The notes: generated by a model from the letters alone, not told the origin. A stretch of DNA of 49,727 nucleotides from Dehalococcoidia bacterium (GCA_022825745.1 JAJDWF010000053.1:1-49727), one strand, 5' to 3'; shown: positions 15,155 through 24,630, numbered from the stretch's first letter. Numbers and translations: made by a program.

Positions 15155-15985
15155 TCACTCTCGCTTGCTTTCCCCACCGTCATCCGCCTCCAGCCGCCGC
15201 TCCAGCCTTTCCAACGTACTCCGCGCCGCCCGAACTTCCTGCATCAACTGCTCGCGGGACACCGGCCCCTCGATCTCCGGCGGGCGCTCCCGCTTGGCGT
15301 CGTCCAGGCTGTTGATGATGATGGCGATGAACATGTTGATGACCACGAAGGTGCCCACCACCACGTAGCTCACGAAGTACAGCCAGGCCCACGGGTAGTG
15401 CCGCATCGCCGTGTTCATCACCTCCGTCCAGCCATCCAGCGTGATGATGTTGAACAGCGTCAGCACCGACAAACCTAGGTTGCCCCAGCGCGCCGGGTCC
15501 AGCTCGTGGAACAGGTGATACCCCATGATCGCGTAGATATACACCACGATGCTCATCAACATGATCACGTGGCCCACGCTGGGGATGGCGCGCACCAGCG
15601 CCGCCACGATCAGCCGCAGGTCCCGTATCGCCGAGATCAGGCGCACCACCCGCAACAGCCGCGCCAGCCGCGCGATCATGGCGAACTGGCCCGTCGCCGG
15701 AATCAGCGCGAACACAATCACCAGGAAGTCGAATATGTTCCAGCCGTCCCGGAAATACCGCCACGAACGCGGCCACTGCGCCAGCAGCTTCAGCGCCGCC
15801 TCGACGATGAACACCCACAGCGCCGCCTCGTTACCCATCCTGAGCCAGCCGCCGTACCGCAGGTCAATCGCGTCGGAAGTCTCCAGCCCCAGCAGGATGC
15901 CGTTCAGGACGATGACGGCAATGATGAAGTATTCGAACCAGGTGGCGTTGACCAGTCGTGCGGCGAAATCTACAAGGCGGTACAT
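15155..15985 (-). CDS. Voltage-gated-type cation channel, single-domain six-TM, probable Ca2+ selectivity
   Basis: 276 residues with the layout of bacterial NaV/CaV channels: S1 (~18-36), S2 with an acidic residue (~53-70), S3 NIFDF (~83-97), S4 with arginines at 106, 109, 112, 115, 121 and 124, S5 (~134-157), pore helix and filter TLDGWTE at 182-188, S6 (~200-226), and a C-terminal heptad-like coiled coil (~242-268) expected to tetramerise. NaChBac/NavAb filters are TLESW; here Asp184, Gly185 and Glu188 replace Glu, Ser and Met of NavAb. Acidic substitution at these sites made NavAb calcium selective (CavAb, TLDDWSD), and a filter Gly determines selectivity in the native calcium channel CavMr. 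Calcium permeation is therefore predicted, not shown. The ribosome site is weak. Confidence 0.88.
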   Translation of the reverse strand: MYRLVDFAARLVNATWFEYFIIAVIVLNGILLGLETSDAIDLRYGGWLRMGNEAALWVFIVEAALKLLAQWPRSWRYFRDGWNIFDFLVIVFALIPATGQFAMIARLARLLRVVRLISAIRDLRLIVAALVRAIPSVGHVIMLMSIVVYIYAIMGYHLFHELDPARWGNLGLSVLTLFNIITLDGWTEVMNTAMRHYPWAWLYFVSYVVVGTFVVINMFIAIIINSLDDAKRERPPEIEGPVSREQLMQEVRAARSTLERLERRLEADDGGESKRE

Positions 15986-16018
15986 GGCAGAGCGGGCGCT
16001 GATTCAGGGCTTTGCGTC

Positions 16019-17092
16019 TTATCCCCTGAAAATGCCGGTAATCGGCTGGTGGCCGGCGTTCTCTTCGTAGGGTTCCTCGCGGTACAGGGACAGGTCTTTC
16101 AAAACCGGGATGTCTTGGATGGAGAACAGCACGGCCCCGTCGGATCCCTCGTTGGCGTGCTCGTGCCACACCCACGGCGGCACCACGAAGAAGTCGCCCT
16201 CGCTCCAGTCGAACCGCTGCCCGTCGATCACGCTGTAGCCCTCGCCCTGGTACACCTGGTACACCGCGCAACTGGTCTGGCGATGCGCCCGCGTGCGGAT
16301 GCCGGGGCGGATCATCTGCGCCCAGCAGGTCATGGAACGCAGCACTGGCCCGCCCGTGACGGGATCGCTGAACTCCATCGCCACGTCGTCAAAGGGGCTG
16401 GCGTCCACCTCGGCCAGCCGTTGCAGCGCCTCGTAGGTCTTGTCCCACTTGTAGTGCCACAGCGGGGAGTAGTCCACGCTGGGCGATTCCCAGGCCGGCC
16501 GCAGCGCGCCCGACGCGAACTTGCGCTCCGACTCGGCTACGCCGACGATGGGCTGCTGGTCCTCGGGGTATGCCTCGTAGAAGTTGGCCCGCAGGTAGCG
16601 CACCAGTGGCACGTCCAGCCCGTCCAGCCAGATCATCGGCCCTTCGCCCTCGTTGGCGTGGTCGTGCCACGTCCACGACGGCGTCAGGATCAGGTCGCCC
16701 GGCTCCATCCAGCATTTGTCGCCCTCCACGGTGGTGTAGGCGCCCTCCCCTTTCAGGATCCAACGGATGGCCGTGGGCGTATGCCGATGCGCCGGCGCGC
16801 ACTCCCCGGGCAGCAGCAGTTGCAGCGCGGCGGTGATGGTATGCGTCGTGCCGCGGTCCAGCCCCGGCGTCGCCAGGCGCAGCGTGCGCCGCTCCACGTC
16901 CCGGTCCGGCGTCACCAGCTCGCCGCTCTTGAGCACCAGCGGTTCCACCTCGGCCCAGCGCCACAGGTAAGGCTCCATCACCGGGAGAGGCTGGCCTTCA
17001 CCCTGCAACCATCCGGGCTTCAGTTGTATCTGATCGGTCGTTTCGTAATACTGCCGCTCGTCTTCGGTGCGTATCGTATCCGGTAGCGCCAT
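16019..17092 (-). CDS. Gentisate 1,2-dioxygenase-like double-cupin ring-cleavage enzyme
   Basis: 357-residue bicupin of the gentisate/1-hydroxy-2-naphthoate/salicylate dioxygenase family, which cleaves aromatic rings beside carboxyl and hydroxyl groups using Fe(II). The N-terminal cupin has the metal ligands: AHRHTPTAIRWILKG (H102, H104) and WTWHDHAN (H143). The C-terminal cupin retains the fold (AHRQTSCAVYQV, WVWHEHAN) with one His replaced by Gln. ATG 17092 is chosen for AGGAGG eight bases upstream; the frame extends 16 codons further but with a basic, unlikely sequence. A good promoter lies upstream. Maleylpyruvate-processing genes are not adjacent, so the exact aromatic substrate is open. 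Confidence 0.85.
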   Translation of the reverse strand: MALPDTIRTEDERQYYETTDQIQLKPGWLQGEGQPLPVMEPYLWRWAEVEPLVLKSGELVTPDRDVERRTLRLATPGLDRGTTHTITAALQLLLPGECAPAHRHTPTAIRWILKGEGAYTTVEGDKCWMEPGDLILTPSWTWHDHANEGEGPMIWLDGLDVPLVRYLRANFYEAYPEDQQPIVGVAESERKFASGALRPAWESPSVDYSPLWHYKWDKTYEALQRLAEVDASPFDDVAMEFSDPVTGGPVLRSMTCWAQMIRPGIRTRAHRQTSCAVYQVYQGEGYSVIDGQRFDWSEGDFFVVPPWVWHEHANEGSDGAVLFSIQDIPVLKDLSLYREEPYEENAGHQPITGIFRG

Positions 17093-17154
17093 CGGGTTGC
17101 CTCCTCTCGCGGGGTCTCGCCGCTTCTTCCGTCGCTTCACTGGTACCTGTGCGG

Positions 17155-17183
17155 ATTGTAGTCGCGTCGGCGCGATATGTCAC
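17155..17183 (-). promoter_or_regulatory. Promoter of the cupin dioxygenase gene
   Basis: On the minus strand GTGACA (17178-17183), 17-base spacer, TACAAT (17155-17160); five of six matches in each hexamer. It gives a leader of about 55 bases. Confidence 0.6.
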
Positions 17184-17267
17184 CCATCGCGTGAATGATA
17201 GAATCACCCACGCGCCCCGGGCGCACCGCCAACCCACCCAACGCAATCCCAGCCGTGGAGGACAATC

Positions 17268-17828
17268 ATGGCCCGACTACCCATCGTTACCCGCGACATG
17301 GTGCCCGCAGAGTTCCAGGACGCTTTCGACGAATTGACCCGCGACACCGGCGGCACCATCACGGGCGGCCCCTACTCCATCGCCATCAACAGCCCCGAGA
17401 TGGCCCGCCGGCGCAGCAGCCTCACCAACTACCTGCGCTTCGAGAGCACCTTCTCCAAGGCCATCCAGGAGCTGGCCATCCTGGTCACCGCCCGCAACTT
17501 CGACTGTCCCTACATCTGGAACGCCCACGCGCCGGCCGCCCGCCGCGAGGGTGTCGCCGACGCGCTGGTGGACGCCATCCGCGACCGCCAGCCGTTGCCA
17601 GCTATGGCCGCCGACGAGCAGGCCATCGTCAACTTCTGCAACGAGTTCTACGCCAACCACCGCATATCCGCGTCCACCTTTCAGATTGCCCTGGAGCAGT
17701 TCGGCGCGCAGCACATGGTGGAAATCACCGCGCTCATGGGCAACTACGCCCAGACCGCCTTCTTCCTCAACGCCTTCGAGGTCGAACTCCCCGCCGACCG
17801 CACCGAACCCGTCCTACCGGTAAGCTAG
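17268..17828 (+). CDS. Carboxymuconolactone decarboxylase-family protein
   Basis: 186 residues of the all-helical CMD/AhpD fold. The core reads QELAILVTARNFDCPYIWNAHAPAARREGV: the Glu, Cys and His positions of the family are present, but there is only one Cys, so an AhpD-type CxxC peroxidase role is unlikely. Homologues act in aromatic degradation or as uncharacterised decarboxylase-like proteins. GGAGG lies seven bases before the ATG. Divergent from the cupin dioxygenase gene, which supports an aromatic-catabolism context. Its stop shares the palindrome CTAG with the stop of the convergent hydrolase gene. Confidence 0.8.
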   Translation: MARLPIVTRDMVPAEFQDAFDELTRDTGGTITGGPYSIAINSPEMARRRSSLTNYLRFESTFSKAIQELAILVTARNFDCPYIWNAHAPAARREGVADALVDAIRDRQPLPAMAADEQAIVNFCNEFYANHRISASTFQIALEQFGAQHMVEITALMGNYAQTAFFLNAFEVELPADRTEPVLPVS

Positions 17829-18838
17829 CTCGCCAGCAGCTCCTTCAACTGCGCGTCGATAAACGCCGTATCCACCGGGTTACGGCCCGGCCCGCCGCCG
17901 GTGTGTCCCCAGATGGTCGGGATGACGCGCAGTTCCGCGTTGGGCATCATGGACACCTCGATGCGGTTGTCCTCCGGCGGAAAGTACTGGTCGGTCTCCG
18001 ACGGCATGACGAACGCCCTGGCCTTGATTGACCCCAGGGCCTTCGCAAAGTCGCCGCCGTACAACGGGTTGTCGCTGATGTCGCCCGCCTGCCACGTCGC
18101 CACCATCGCCAGTATGTTGTTGGCGTCGTTTTGCAGGTAACGGCCCTCCCACGACGTGATCAGGTAGTCCTCCAGCGACGAGTGCCCCAGGTCCAGGTAC
18201 ACCCTCTCCCGATAGAACGCCTGCGACGGAGCCCAACCCGCGTACACCCGCGCCATTGCCCGCAGCCCTTTCTCCGGCGGCGCGTCGTACCAGCCGCCTT
18301 GGAAAGCGTCGTCGGCGCACAGCGCTGCCTTGACCCCCTCCAGGAACACGAAATTGTGCCGCGCCGTCCGCGCCGACCCGCACCACGGCGCGATGCGTTC
18401 CACCATGTCGGGATGCAGCGCGCCCCAGTGGAACGACTGCTGCGCCCCCATCGAGAACCCGCACACCAGCGCGATCCGCTCGATGCCGAACTCCTCGGTC
18501 ACCAAACGGTGCTGAAACCCGATGTTGTCATAGTACGTGACCTTGGGAAACCGCGCCCTGCCGTAGGGCGACGGCGTGTTGCTGGGCGATGACGAAAGCC
18601 CGTTGCCGAACAGGTTGGGGATGATGATGAAATAGCGCGTCGGGTCCAGCGCCATCCCCGGCCCGATCATCGGCTCGTTGGACGGGTGTTGCGACCCGAA
18701 GAACGTCGGGAACACGATGACGTTGTCCCTGCGCGCGTTCAGCTCGCCGTAGGTCTGGTAGGCCAGCCGCGCCCCGCGCAGCCGCAGGCCGCATTGCAGG
18801 TCAACGTCGCCCAGCTCGAAAATCTTGTGGTCCGTCAT
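17825..18838 (-). CDS. Alpha/beta hydrolase, homoserine O-acetyltransferase (MetX)-like
   Basis: 337 residues. Nucleophile elbow GFSMGAQQ (Ser129), the LFGNGLSSSPSN segment typical of the MetX-like branch, acid in ETDQYFPPED and His in IWGHTGGGPG. MetX proteins transfer an acetyl group to homoserine; many catabolic-context relatives are hydrolases of unknown substrate. No methionine-synthesis gene is nearby, so a hydrolase is at least as likely. A GAGG sits nine bases before the ATG. The 3' end overlaps the CMD gene by four bases. Confidence 0.8.
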   Translation of the reverse strand: MTDHKIFELGDVDLQCGLRLRGARLAYQTYGELNARRDNVIVFPTFFGSQHPSNEPMIGPGMALDPTRYFIIIPNLFGNGLSSSPSNTPSPYGRARFPKVTYYDNIGFQHRLVTEEFGIERIALVCGFSMGAQQSFHWGALHPDMVERIAPWCGSARTARHNFVFLEGVKAALCADDAFQGGWYDAPPEKGLRAMARVYAGWAPSQAFYRERVYLDLGHSSLEDYLITSWEGRYLQNDANNILAMVATWQAGDISDNPLYGGDFAKALGSIKARAFVMPSETDQYFPPEDNRIEVSMMPNAELRVIPTIWGHTGGGPGRNPVDTAFIDAQLKELLAS

Positions 18839-18928
18839 ATATCTGCCTCAACAGGGTTGAATACCGTCGCCAAAACCAATAGTCTGCTGCCAAGTCTAAC
18901 AGCCTGGCCGATGGGGAGCACAGCTAAC

Positions 18929-19900
18929 ATGGAATACGCGCAACTGGGCCGAACCGGCCTGACCGTCTCCCGCGCCGGTTTCGGCGGCGGCGGTATCGGG
19001 CAGGTCTGGGGGCCAACCACCGAACGGGAGGCCATCGCCTCAGTTCACCGCGCCCTGGATCTGGGCATCACCTTCTTCGACGTGGCCCCGGCCTACGGCG
19101 ACGGCAAGGCCGAGGAGGCGTTGGGCAAGGCGCTGGAGGGCCGTACCGAGCCGGTGGTCGTCGCCACCAAGGTGCGCCTGGGAGCCGACGAGATGGGCGA
19201 CGTATCCGGCGCGGTGCGTCGCTCGGTAGATACCAGCCTGCGCCGCCTGCGCCGCGATTCCGTGGACGTGCTCCACGTCCACAACCGCTTCACCGCCACC
19301 CGCGGCGAGGTTCCCAACTCGCTGTCCGCTGACGACGTGCTCGGCCCGGTGCTCGACGCCTACCGGGAGGTGCAGCATGCCGGCAGGACCCGGTTCATCG
19401 GCCTCTCCGCCATGGACCACCACGTGCCCACCATGCGCCGCATCCTCGAAAGCGGCGAGTACGACACCGTCCTGGCCTATTACAACCTGCTGAACCGAAC
19501 GGCCCAGGAACCGCCGCCGTCCGGCGCCGACCTGTTCGACAACGGGCAGATCATCCCGCTGGCCAAAAGCCACAACATGGGCGTCATCGGTATCCGTTCC
19601 CACGCCGCCGGCGCGCTCACCGACGCCCTGGATCGTCCGCCGCGCCCCGGCGACGCCCTGATGCGGAAAGACCTCGCCAGCGCGGCCAGGCTCGGCTTCC
19701 TGCTGGACGGCCCCATCCGCACGCTGTCCCAGGCGGCCATGGTCTTCTGCCTGATGAATCCCGACCTTCACACCACCGTCCCCGGCGTCAAGAACACTGC
19801 CGAGGCCGAGGAAACCGCCGGCTGCGTAGATTTGCCGCCGATACCCCCTGAACATCTGGCGAGGTTGCAGGCGTTGTACCAGAACGACTTTCGGGATTAG
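18929..19900 (+). CDS. Aldo-keto reductase
   Basis: 323-residue NADPH-dependent TIM-barrel reductase of the Tas/L-fucose-dehydrogenase-like branch. The catalytic tetrad is visible: Asp and Tyr in FDVAPAYGDG, Lys in VVVATKV and His in VLHVHNRF. Starts EYAQLGRTGLTVSRAGFGGGG as usual. ATG 18929 lies ten bases after GGGGAG; an in-frame ATG at 18911 is the alternative. The MFS gene begins eight bases downstream and may be co-transcribed. Substrate (aldehyde, sugar lactone or similar) unknown. Confidence 0.9.
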   Translation: MEYAQLGRTGLTVSRAGFGGGGIGQVWGPTTEREAIASVHRALDLGITFFDVAPAYGDGKAEEALGKALEGRTEPVVVATKVRLGADEMGDVSGAVRRSVDTSLRRLRRDSVDVLHVHNRFTATRGEVPNSLSADDVLGPVLDAYREVQHAGRTRFIGLSAMDHHVPTMRRILESGEYDTVLAYYNLLNRTAQEPPPSGADLFDNGQIIPLAKSHNMGVIGIRSHAAGALTDALDRPPRPGDALMRKDLASAARLGFLLDGPIRTLSQAAMVFCLMNPDLHTTVPGVKNTAEAEETAGCVDLPPIPPEHLARLQALYQNDFRD

Positions 19901-19907
19901 CCACTTG

Positions 19908-21188
19908 ATGCGAATCCGCAACGTTCCGGTCCTGGTGATTCTGCGGGACCGGAACTTCCAGTTCCTGTGGGCGGCCCGGTGGATCCACGAGATCTCCCGG
20001 CGGATGGAACTGCTGGTGCTGGGCTACCTCATCCTGGAGCTTACCGGCTCGGCCTTCGCGGTGGGTTTGATCTCCGTTTTCCTCAACGGGCCGCGCCCGC
20101 CGCTTTCGCTGGTGGCCGGAATGCTCGCCGACCGCCTCGACCGTTGGCGCATCATGGTGGGGACGCATGTCGTGTACCTGCTCGTGGCGGCATCCCTGCT
20201 GACGCTCCTGGTCCTGCAATGGGTGGAGCCCTGGCACGTCTTCCTCGCCATCCTGTTGCAGGGCACCGCCAAGGTGCTCGATGACCCCACCCGTCGCGCG
20301 GCCCTGTTCGACATCGCCGGCCAGGACCGTATCACCCACGCCATGTCGCTGGAGATGATCACCAACAACGCCGGCAAGATCGTCGGCCCGATCATCGGCG
20401 GCGTCATGGTGCAGTTCTACGGATTCTCCGGCGCGTTCATCGTCCTGGTGGTCCTCGACATTCTGGCCGCCTTCCTGATATTCAAAATGCGCCTGCCGGC
20501 AGGGTCCGCCTCGATGGTTCGCGACACCGCTTTTTTGCGGGGCATTATGTCGGGAATGGGCCACTCGTTCTCCGACAAGTTCGTGCTGGGCGTCCTCACC
20601 GTATCGCTGCTGATGAACGGCATGGTGTTTCCCCTGCAATACTTCATCCCGGTGGTGGCCACCGACGTTTTGAAAGTGGGCCCGGCCCTGGGCGGCCTAC
20701 TGGCCGCTTCCGAAGGCATCGGCTCGTTCTTGGGAGCTATCGTCATCGCCGGCCGCTCCAGGTTCACCTACCACGGGCGTTACTTCATCATCGGCGCCCT
20801 CATCATCGCCGCCGGCGTCGCGATTATCGCCTGGTCGCCCTGGTTCGTGGTGTCCTTCCTGGTGCTCCTCTGCGGCGGCATGGGCCAGTCGGGGTTCAGC
20901 GTTATGCAGAGCAGCATCCTGCTGCTGCGCTCTCCGCCCGAAATGCGCGGCCGCATCATGGGGTCCCAAGGACTGGTGAACGGCGTGGGCCACCTGATCG
21001 GCGGTGTTGGGATTGGATCAATCGCCCAGGCGTTCACCATTTCCATCGCCATCGGCTTCAACGCCGCCGCCAGCATGCTGCTCATGCTCCCGGTGATCCT
21101 GTTTACGCCCCTGGTCTGGCGGCCCGTGGATCTGTACCGCCGCCCGGAGGCCGACACCGACAGCCCGACGCAGGAAAGTCAAAGGTGA
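19908..21188 (+). CDS. MFS transporter, EntS-like (MFS_3) type
   Basis: 426-residue inner-membrane protein with about ten to twelve hydrophobic segments. The N-terminus NFQFLWAARWIHEISRRMELLVLGYLILE and the loop GMLADRLDRWRIM resemble enterobactin-exporter-like permeases. ATG 19908 is preferred to the TTG one codon upstream. It follows the aldo-keto reductase closely, and a GGT-like acylase follows after 48 bases, so the three may form one unit. Direction and cargo cannot be told from the sequence; this branch is mainly exporters. Confidence 0.85.
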   Translation: MRIRNVPVLVILRDRNFQFLWAARWIHEISRRMELLVLGYLILELTGSAFAVGLISVFLNGPRPPLSLVAGMLADRLDRWRIMVGTHVVYLLVAASLLTLLVLQWVEPWHVFLAILLQGTAKVLDDPTRRAALFDIAGQDRITHAMSLEMITNNAGKIVGPIIGGVMVQFYGFSGAFIVLVVLDILAAFLIFKMRLPAGSASMVRDTAFLRGIMSGMGHSFSDKFVLGVLTVSLLMNGMVFPLQYFIPVVATDVLKVGPALGGLLAASEGIGSFLGAIVIAGRSRFTYHGRYFIIGALIIAAGVAIIAWSPWFVVSFLVLLCGGMGQSGFSVMQSSILLLRSPPEMRGRIMGSQGLVNGVGHLIGGVGIGSIAQAFTISIAIGFNAAASMLLMLPVILFTPLVWRPVDLYRRPEADTDSPTQESQR

Positions 21189-21236
21189 TAACATTGCGCG
21201 CCAGAAGCCCATCCGAAAGATGATAAAGGAGCTGAC

Positions 21237-23042
21237 ATGGTTATCCAGCAGGCTGCCCACAACCTGGAACAGGGCGATGTCGCCCTCCCCGACACCGGCC
21301 GTCCCGTCGTCCGCTCCAACGAGGGCGTCATCTCGTCGGGCCACTACCTCACTTCCATGGCCGGCATGAAGATGCTCATGGCCGGCGGCAACGCCTTCGA
21401 CGCCATGGTCGCGGCCAGCCTCGCCGCCGCCGTTGTCGAACCCATCGCGTCCTACTCGCTACTCGCCGAGGGCGTGTTCATGCTCTACGACTCGGGCAGT
21501 GGCAACCTCACGTCCCTCAATGGCCAGGGTGGCGCGCCGGCCGCGGCCACACCCGAGTTTTACCGATCCCGTGGCCACGAACGCATCCCCACCGGCCCGG
21601 GCTTGGACGCTCCCCTGTCCTTCACCCAGCCGGGCATCGTCGATGCGTTCATCGCCATGCTGGAACGCTACGGCAGCCTCTCGTTCGCCGAGGTGGTCGC
21701 CCCGGCCATCAGCTACGCCGAGGACGGCATACCCCACTACGAGTACATGCTGGAACGCCTCAAGTCCCGCTCCGGCCAGGAGCAGTTCGACAACTTCCCG
21801 CCCGGCGGCTGGGACGTGTTCTACGAAGACCGCCAGGTTCCCCAACCCGGCGCGCCCATGGTGCAGCCCGGCCTCGCCAACACCCTCAAGACCATGCGCG
21901 ATGCGTCCCTGGCCGAAACAAGCAGCCGCAGCGCCAGCCTGCAAGCCGCCCGAGATGCCTTCTACTGCGGCCCCATCGCTCGGCAGTACGTGGATTCCAC
22001 GCAGGCGGTGGGCGGCATCATATCCATGGACGACCTCGCCAACTACCACAGCAAGTTCGCCGAACCCGTCACCACCACCTTCCACGGCCACCAGGTGTGG
22101 GGACAGGACACCTGGACCCAGGGGCCGATGCTCATGCAGGCCCTCAACATCCTGGAGAACTTCGACCTCCGCGCCATGGGCCACAACAGCCCGGCCTACA
22201 TCCACACCGTCGCGGAAACGCTGAAACTGTGCTTCGGCGACCGTGAGGCGTTCTACGGCGACCCCGACTTCGCCACTGTCCCCATCGACGGCCTGCTCTC
22301 CAAGGAATACGCCGCCGAACGCGCCCAGCTTATCGACCCCGAGGGCGCGTACCCGGCCCAGCCGGAACCCGGCAACCCGTGGCGATTCTCGCGTATCAAC
22401 GGCAAAACCGCCGCGCCCGTCATGGCCGAGCCCATCTACGCCGGCCCCGACTCATCGGCCGACGACGGCACCACCCACGTGTCCGTACTGGACAAGCACG
22501 GTAACCTGGTCTGCGGCACCATCAGCGGCGGTTCCTTCTCCAAGTCGGTGTTCTTCCCCGAGCTTGGCGCCTGCCCCAGCACCCGCATCGAGATGTTCAA
22601 CTGCGAACCCGGCCATCCCAACGTCGTCGAACCGGGCAAGCGTCCGCGCACCACGCTGGTCAACTACATCGTCGCCAAAGACGGCCAGCCCGTGATGACC
22701 GTCGGCTGTCCCGGCGGCGACAACCAGGTGCAGGGCAACCTCCAACTCATCCTGAACTCGCTCGTCTTTGGCATGGACCCGCAGCAGGCCGTTGAAGCGC
22801 CGCGCTTCGCCACCGCCAGCAACGTCAACTCCTTCTTCCCTCACGTCTATTACCCCGGCCAGCTCGACCTTGAGGACGGCATACCGGAACGCACCGCCGA
22901 CGCCCTGCGCGCCTTCGGCCACAAAATCCACCGCACCGCCAACTGCGGCCTGGGCGCAACCGTGTCGGCCCGCGACCCGAAAACCCGCTCCCTAAGCACC
23001 GGCGCCGACCCCCGCCGCGCCTGCTACGCCCTAGCGCTGTAG
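21237..23042 (+). CDS. Gamma-glutamyltranspeptidase-family Ntn hydrolase (atypical)
   Basis: 601 residues, normal length for the GGT precursor. The self-processing nucleophile is T412 in DDGTTHVSV, so cleavage should give ~411- and ~190-residue subunits; the small subunit has GGSFSKSVFF and PGGDNQVQ blocks. Two deviations: no signal peptide is visible, and the glutamate-carboxylate-binding REtAP motif reads QGGAP (97-101), without Arg. The enzyme may be a cytosolic amidase or acylase acting on something other than gamma-glutamyl compounds. AAAGGAG lies five bases before the ATG. Confidence 0.85.
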   Translation: MVIQQAAHNLEQGDVALPDTGRPVVRSNEGVISSGHYLTSMAGMKMLMAGGNAFDAMVAASLAAAVVEPIASYSLLAEGVFMLYDSGSGNLTSLNGQGGAPAAATPEFYRSRGHERIPTGPGLDAPLSFTQPGIVDAFIAMLERYGSLSFAEVVAPAISYAEDGIPHYEYMLERLKSRSGQEQFDNFPPGGWDVFYEDRQVPQPGAPMVQPGLANTLKTMRDASLAETSSRSASLQAARDAFYCGPIARQYVDSTQAVGGIISMDDLANYHSKFAEPVTTTFHGHQVWGQDTWTQGPMLMQALNILENFDLRAMGHNSPAYIHTVAETLKLCFGDREAFYGDPDFATVPIDGLLSKEYAAERAQLIDPEGAYPAQPEPGNPWRFSRINGKTAAPVMAEPIYAGPDSSADDGTTHVSVLDKHGNLVCGTISGGSFSKSVFFPELGACPSTRIEMFNCEPGHPNVVEPGKRPRTTLVNYIVAKDGQPVMTVGCPGGDNQVQGNLQLILNSLVFGMDPQQAVEAPRFATASNVNSFFPHVYYPGQLDLEDGIPERTADALRAFGHKIHRTANCGLGATVSARDPKTRSLSTGADPRRACYALAL

Positions 23043-23082
23043 CAGGCTGCCGCGGCAGGGGCGTCAGAATCAGTTTTCCCTT

Positions 23083-24630
23083 TTACCGCCCTTCCTTCAC
23101 GTAGTCGGCGCACTTCTCGCCGATCATGATCGTCGTGGCGTTGGTGTTGGCGCGGATGCAGTCGGGCATGATGGACGCGTCGGCCACCCGCAGCCCCTGC
23201 ACACCCTTCACCTTCAGGTGTTGGTCCACCACCGCCAGCGGGTCCGAATCCGGCCCCATCTTGCACGTGCCCGATATGTGGTGCGACGTTCCCGAGTTCT
23301 TGCGCAGCCAGTCGTCCAGCAGCTCGTCGGAAGCCAGTTCCTCGTCGGATGGCATCAGCCGTTCCTCGATCAGGTCGGAGAACGGGGGTTTTTCCGCCAT
23401 CCGCACGCCCAGCCGGATCGCCTCGCGCATCCGCCGCAGGTCCTCGGGTTCCTGGTAGTAGTTGTAGTTCAGGTTGGGCTGCACGTGCGGATCCGTCGAT
23501 TGCAGCGTCAGCTCACCCTGCCCCAGCGCCAGTTGCAGGCTCGCGCCCATGCCGATGTAATTCAGGTCCTCGTCGATGGGAACGTGGGCCGGCCGGTGCT
23601 CGCTGGTCATCAGGTTGGGACTCAGCTGCATGTCGTTGCGCAGGTCGGAACCTTCCACGGTGTAGCGCAGGCCCACCTGGATCACCGGCGCCTGCACGTC
23701 CGGCTTCTCCCCCTTGGCCAGGTACAGCACCGACGCGGCGGGATGGTCGCGCAGGTTCTTGCCCACGCCCGGCGAGTCATGCACCACCGGGATGCCCATG
23801 CTCCTCAGGTGCTCCGCCGGCCCGACGCCCGACAGCATCAGCAACTGCGGCGATGCCACGGCCCCGCTGCTCACGATGATCTCGTCGGCCTCCACCGTGA
23901 ACACCTCCCCGCCGCTCTCGGCCTCGATTCCCACGGCCCGGTTGCCGTCGAACAGGATGCGCCGCGCCGTGACGCTGCCCCGGATGGTCAGGTTCAGCCG
24001 GTGGCGGGCGATGTCCAGGTAGTTGATCGCCATGCTCATCCGCACGCCGTCGATGGTGTTGCGCGCCCGTGGCGACACGCCCGTGGATTCGGGATGGTTC
24101 TGGTCTTCATCGCGCGGAAAGCCCTCGTCCAGGCACGCCCGCTCGAACGCCACCGAGTGGGGCAGCCACTCGGTGCGCGGCGCCCGACGCACCGGAACCG
24201 GCCCGTCGGAACCGTGGAAGTCGTCGCCGCCGAAGTCCAGGTCCGTCTCCAGCTTGTTGAAGTACGGCAGCACGCGGGTGAAGCTCCACTCGTCGTTGCC
24301 CCATTCCGCCCAGCGGTCGTAGTCCTCGGGAATCCCCCGGAACAGCACCTGCCCGTTCACCGCGCTGGACCCGCCGGTGGCCTTGCCCCGGGGAATCACC
24401 AACTCCGTCTGGTCGTCGGTGATCTTGGCGGTGTAGCCCCAGTTGTGCGGCCCATAGGCCGACAGCCACACGTTGTTGCCCATTTTCAGGTCCTCAGGCA
24501 AATGCTCAAACACCGGATAGTCCGGCCCCGCTTCCAGCAGCAGCACCGTTCGGTCGGGATCCTCCGAAAGCCGGCTGGCGATGGTGCATCCGGCGGACCC
24601 GCCGCCCACCACGATTACGTCATACTTCAT
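23083..24630 (-). CDS. GMC-family FAD oxidoreductase (choline/alcohol dehydrogenase-like)
   Basis: 515 residues. FAD-binding VVGGGSAGCTIASRLSE at 7-23, GMC signature GKATGGSSAVNGQVLFRG near 82-99, second signature GAVASPQLLMLSGVGP, and catalytic His in SHHISGTCKMG with Asn in NTNATTIMIGEK. It oxidises primary alcohols or choline-like substrates, passing electrons to oxygen or a quinone. AAAGGAGG lies six bases before the ATG. Divergent from the hydrolase gene at 24767 across a 136-base gap with a tandem repeat. Substrate not evident. Confidence 0.93.
   Translation of the reverse strand: MKYDVIVVGGGSAGCTIASRLSEDPDRTVLLLEAGPDYPVFEHLPEDLKMGNNVWLSAYGPHNWGYTAKITDDQTELVIPRGKATGGSSAVNGQVLFRGIPEDYDRWAEWGNDEWSFTRVLPYFNKLETDLDFGGDDFHGSDGPVPVRRAPRTEWLPHSVAFERACLDEGFPRDEDQNHPESTGVSPRARNTIDGVRMSMAINYLDIARHRLNLTIRGSVTARRILFDGNRAVGIEAESGGEVFTVEADEIIVSSGAVASPQLLMLSGVGPAEHLRSMGIPVVHDSPGVGKNLRDHPAASVLYLAKGEKPDVQAPVIQVGLRYTVEGSDLRNDMQLSPNLMTSEHRPAHVPIDEDLNYIGMGASLQLALGQGELTLQSTDPHVQPNLNYNYYQEPEDLRRMREAIRLGVRMAEKPPFSDLIEERLMPSDEELASDELLDDWLRKNSGTSHHISGTCKMGPDSDPLAVVDQHLKVKGVQGLRVADASIMPDCIRANTNATTIMIGEKCADYVKEGR

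Noticed and set aside
15506..17086. 526-codon plus-strand frame opposite the channel and cupin genes
   Set aside because: Arg/His/Pro-rich and spans two real minus-strand genes with clear families.
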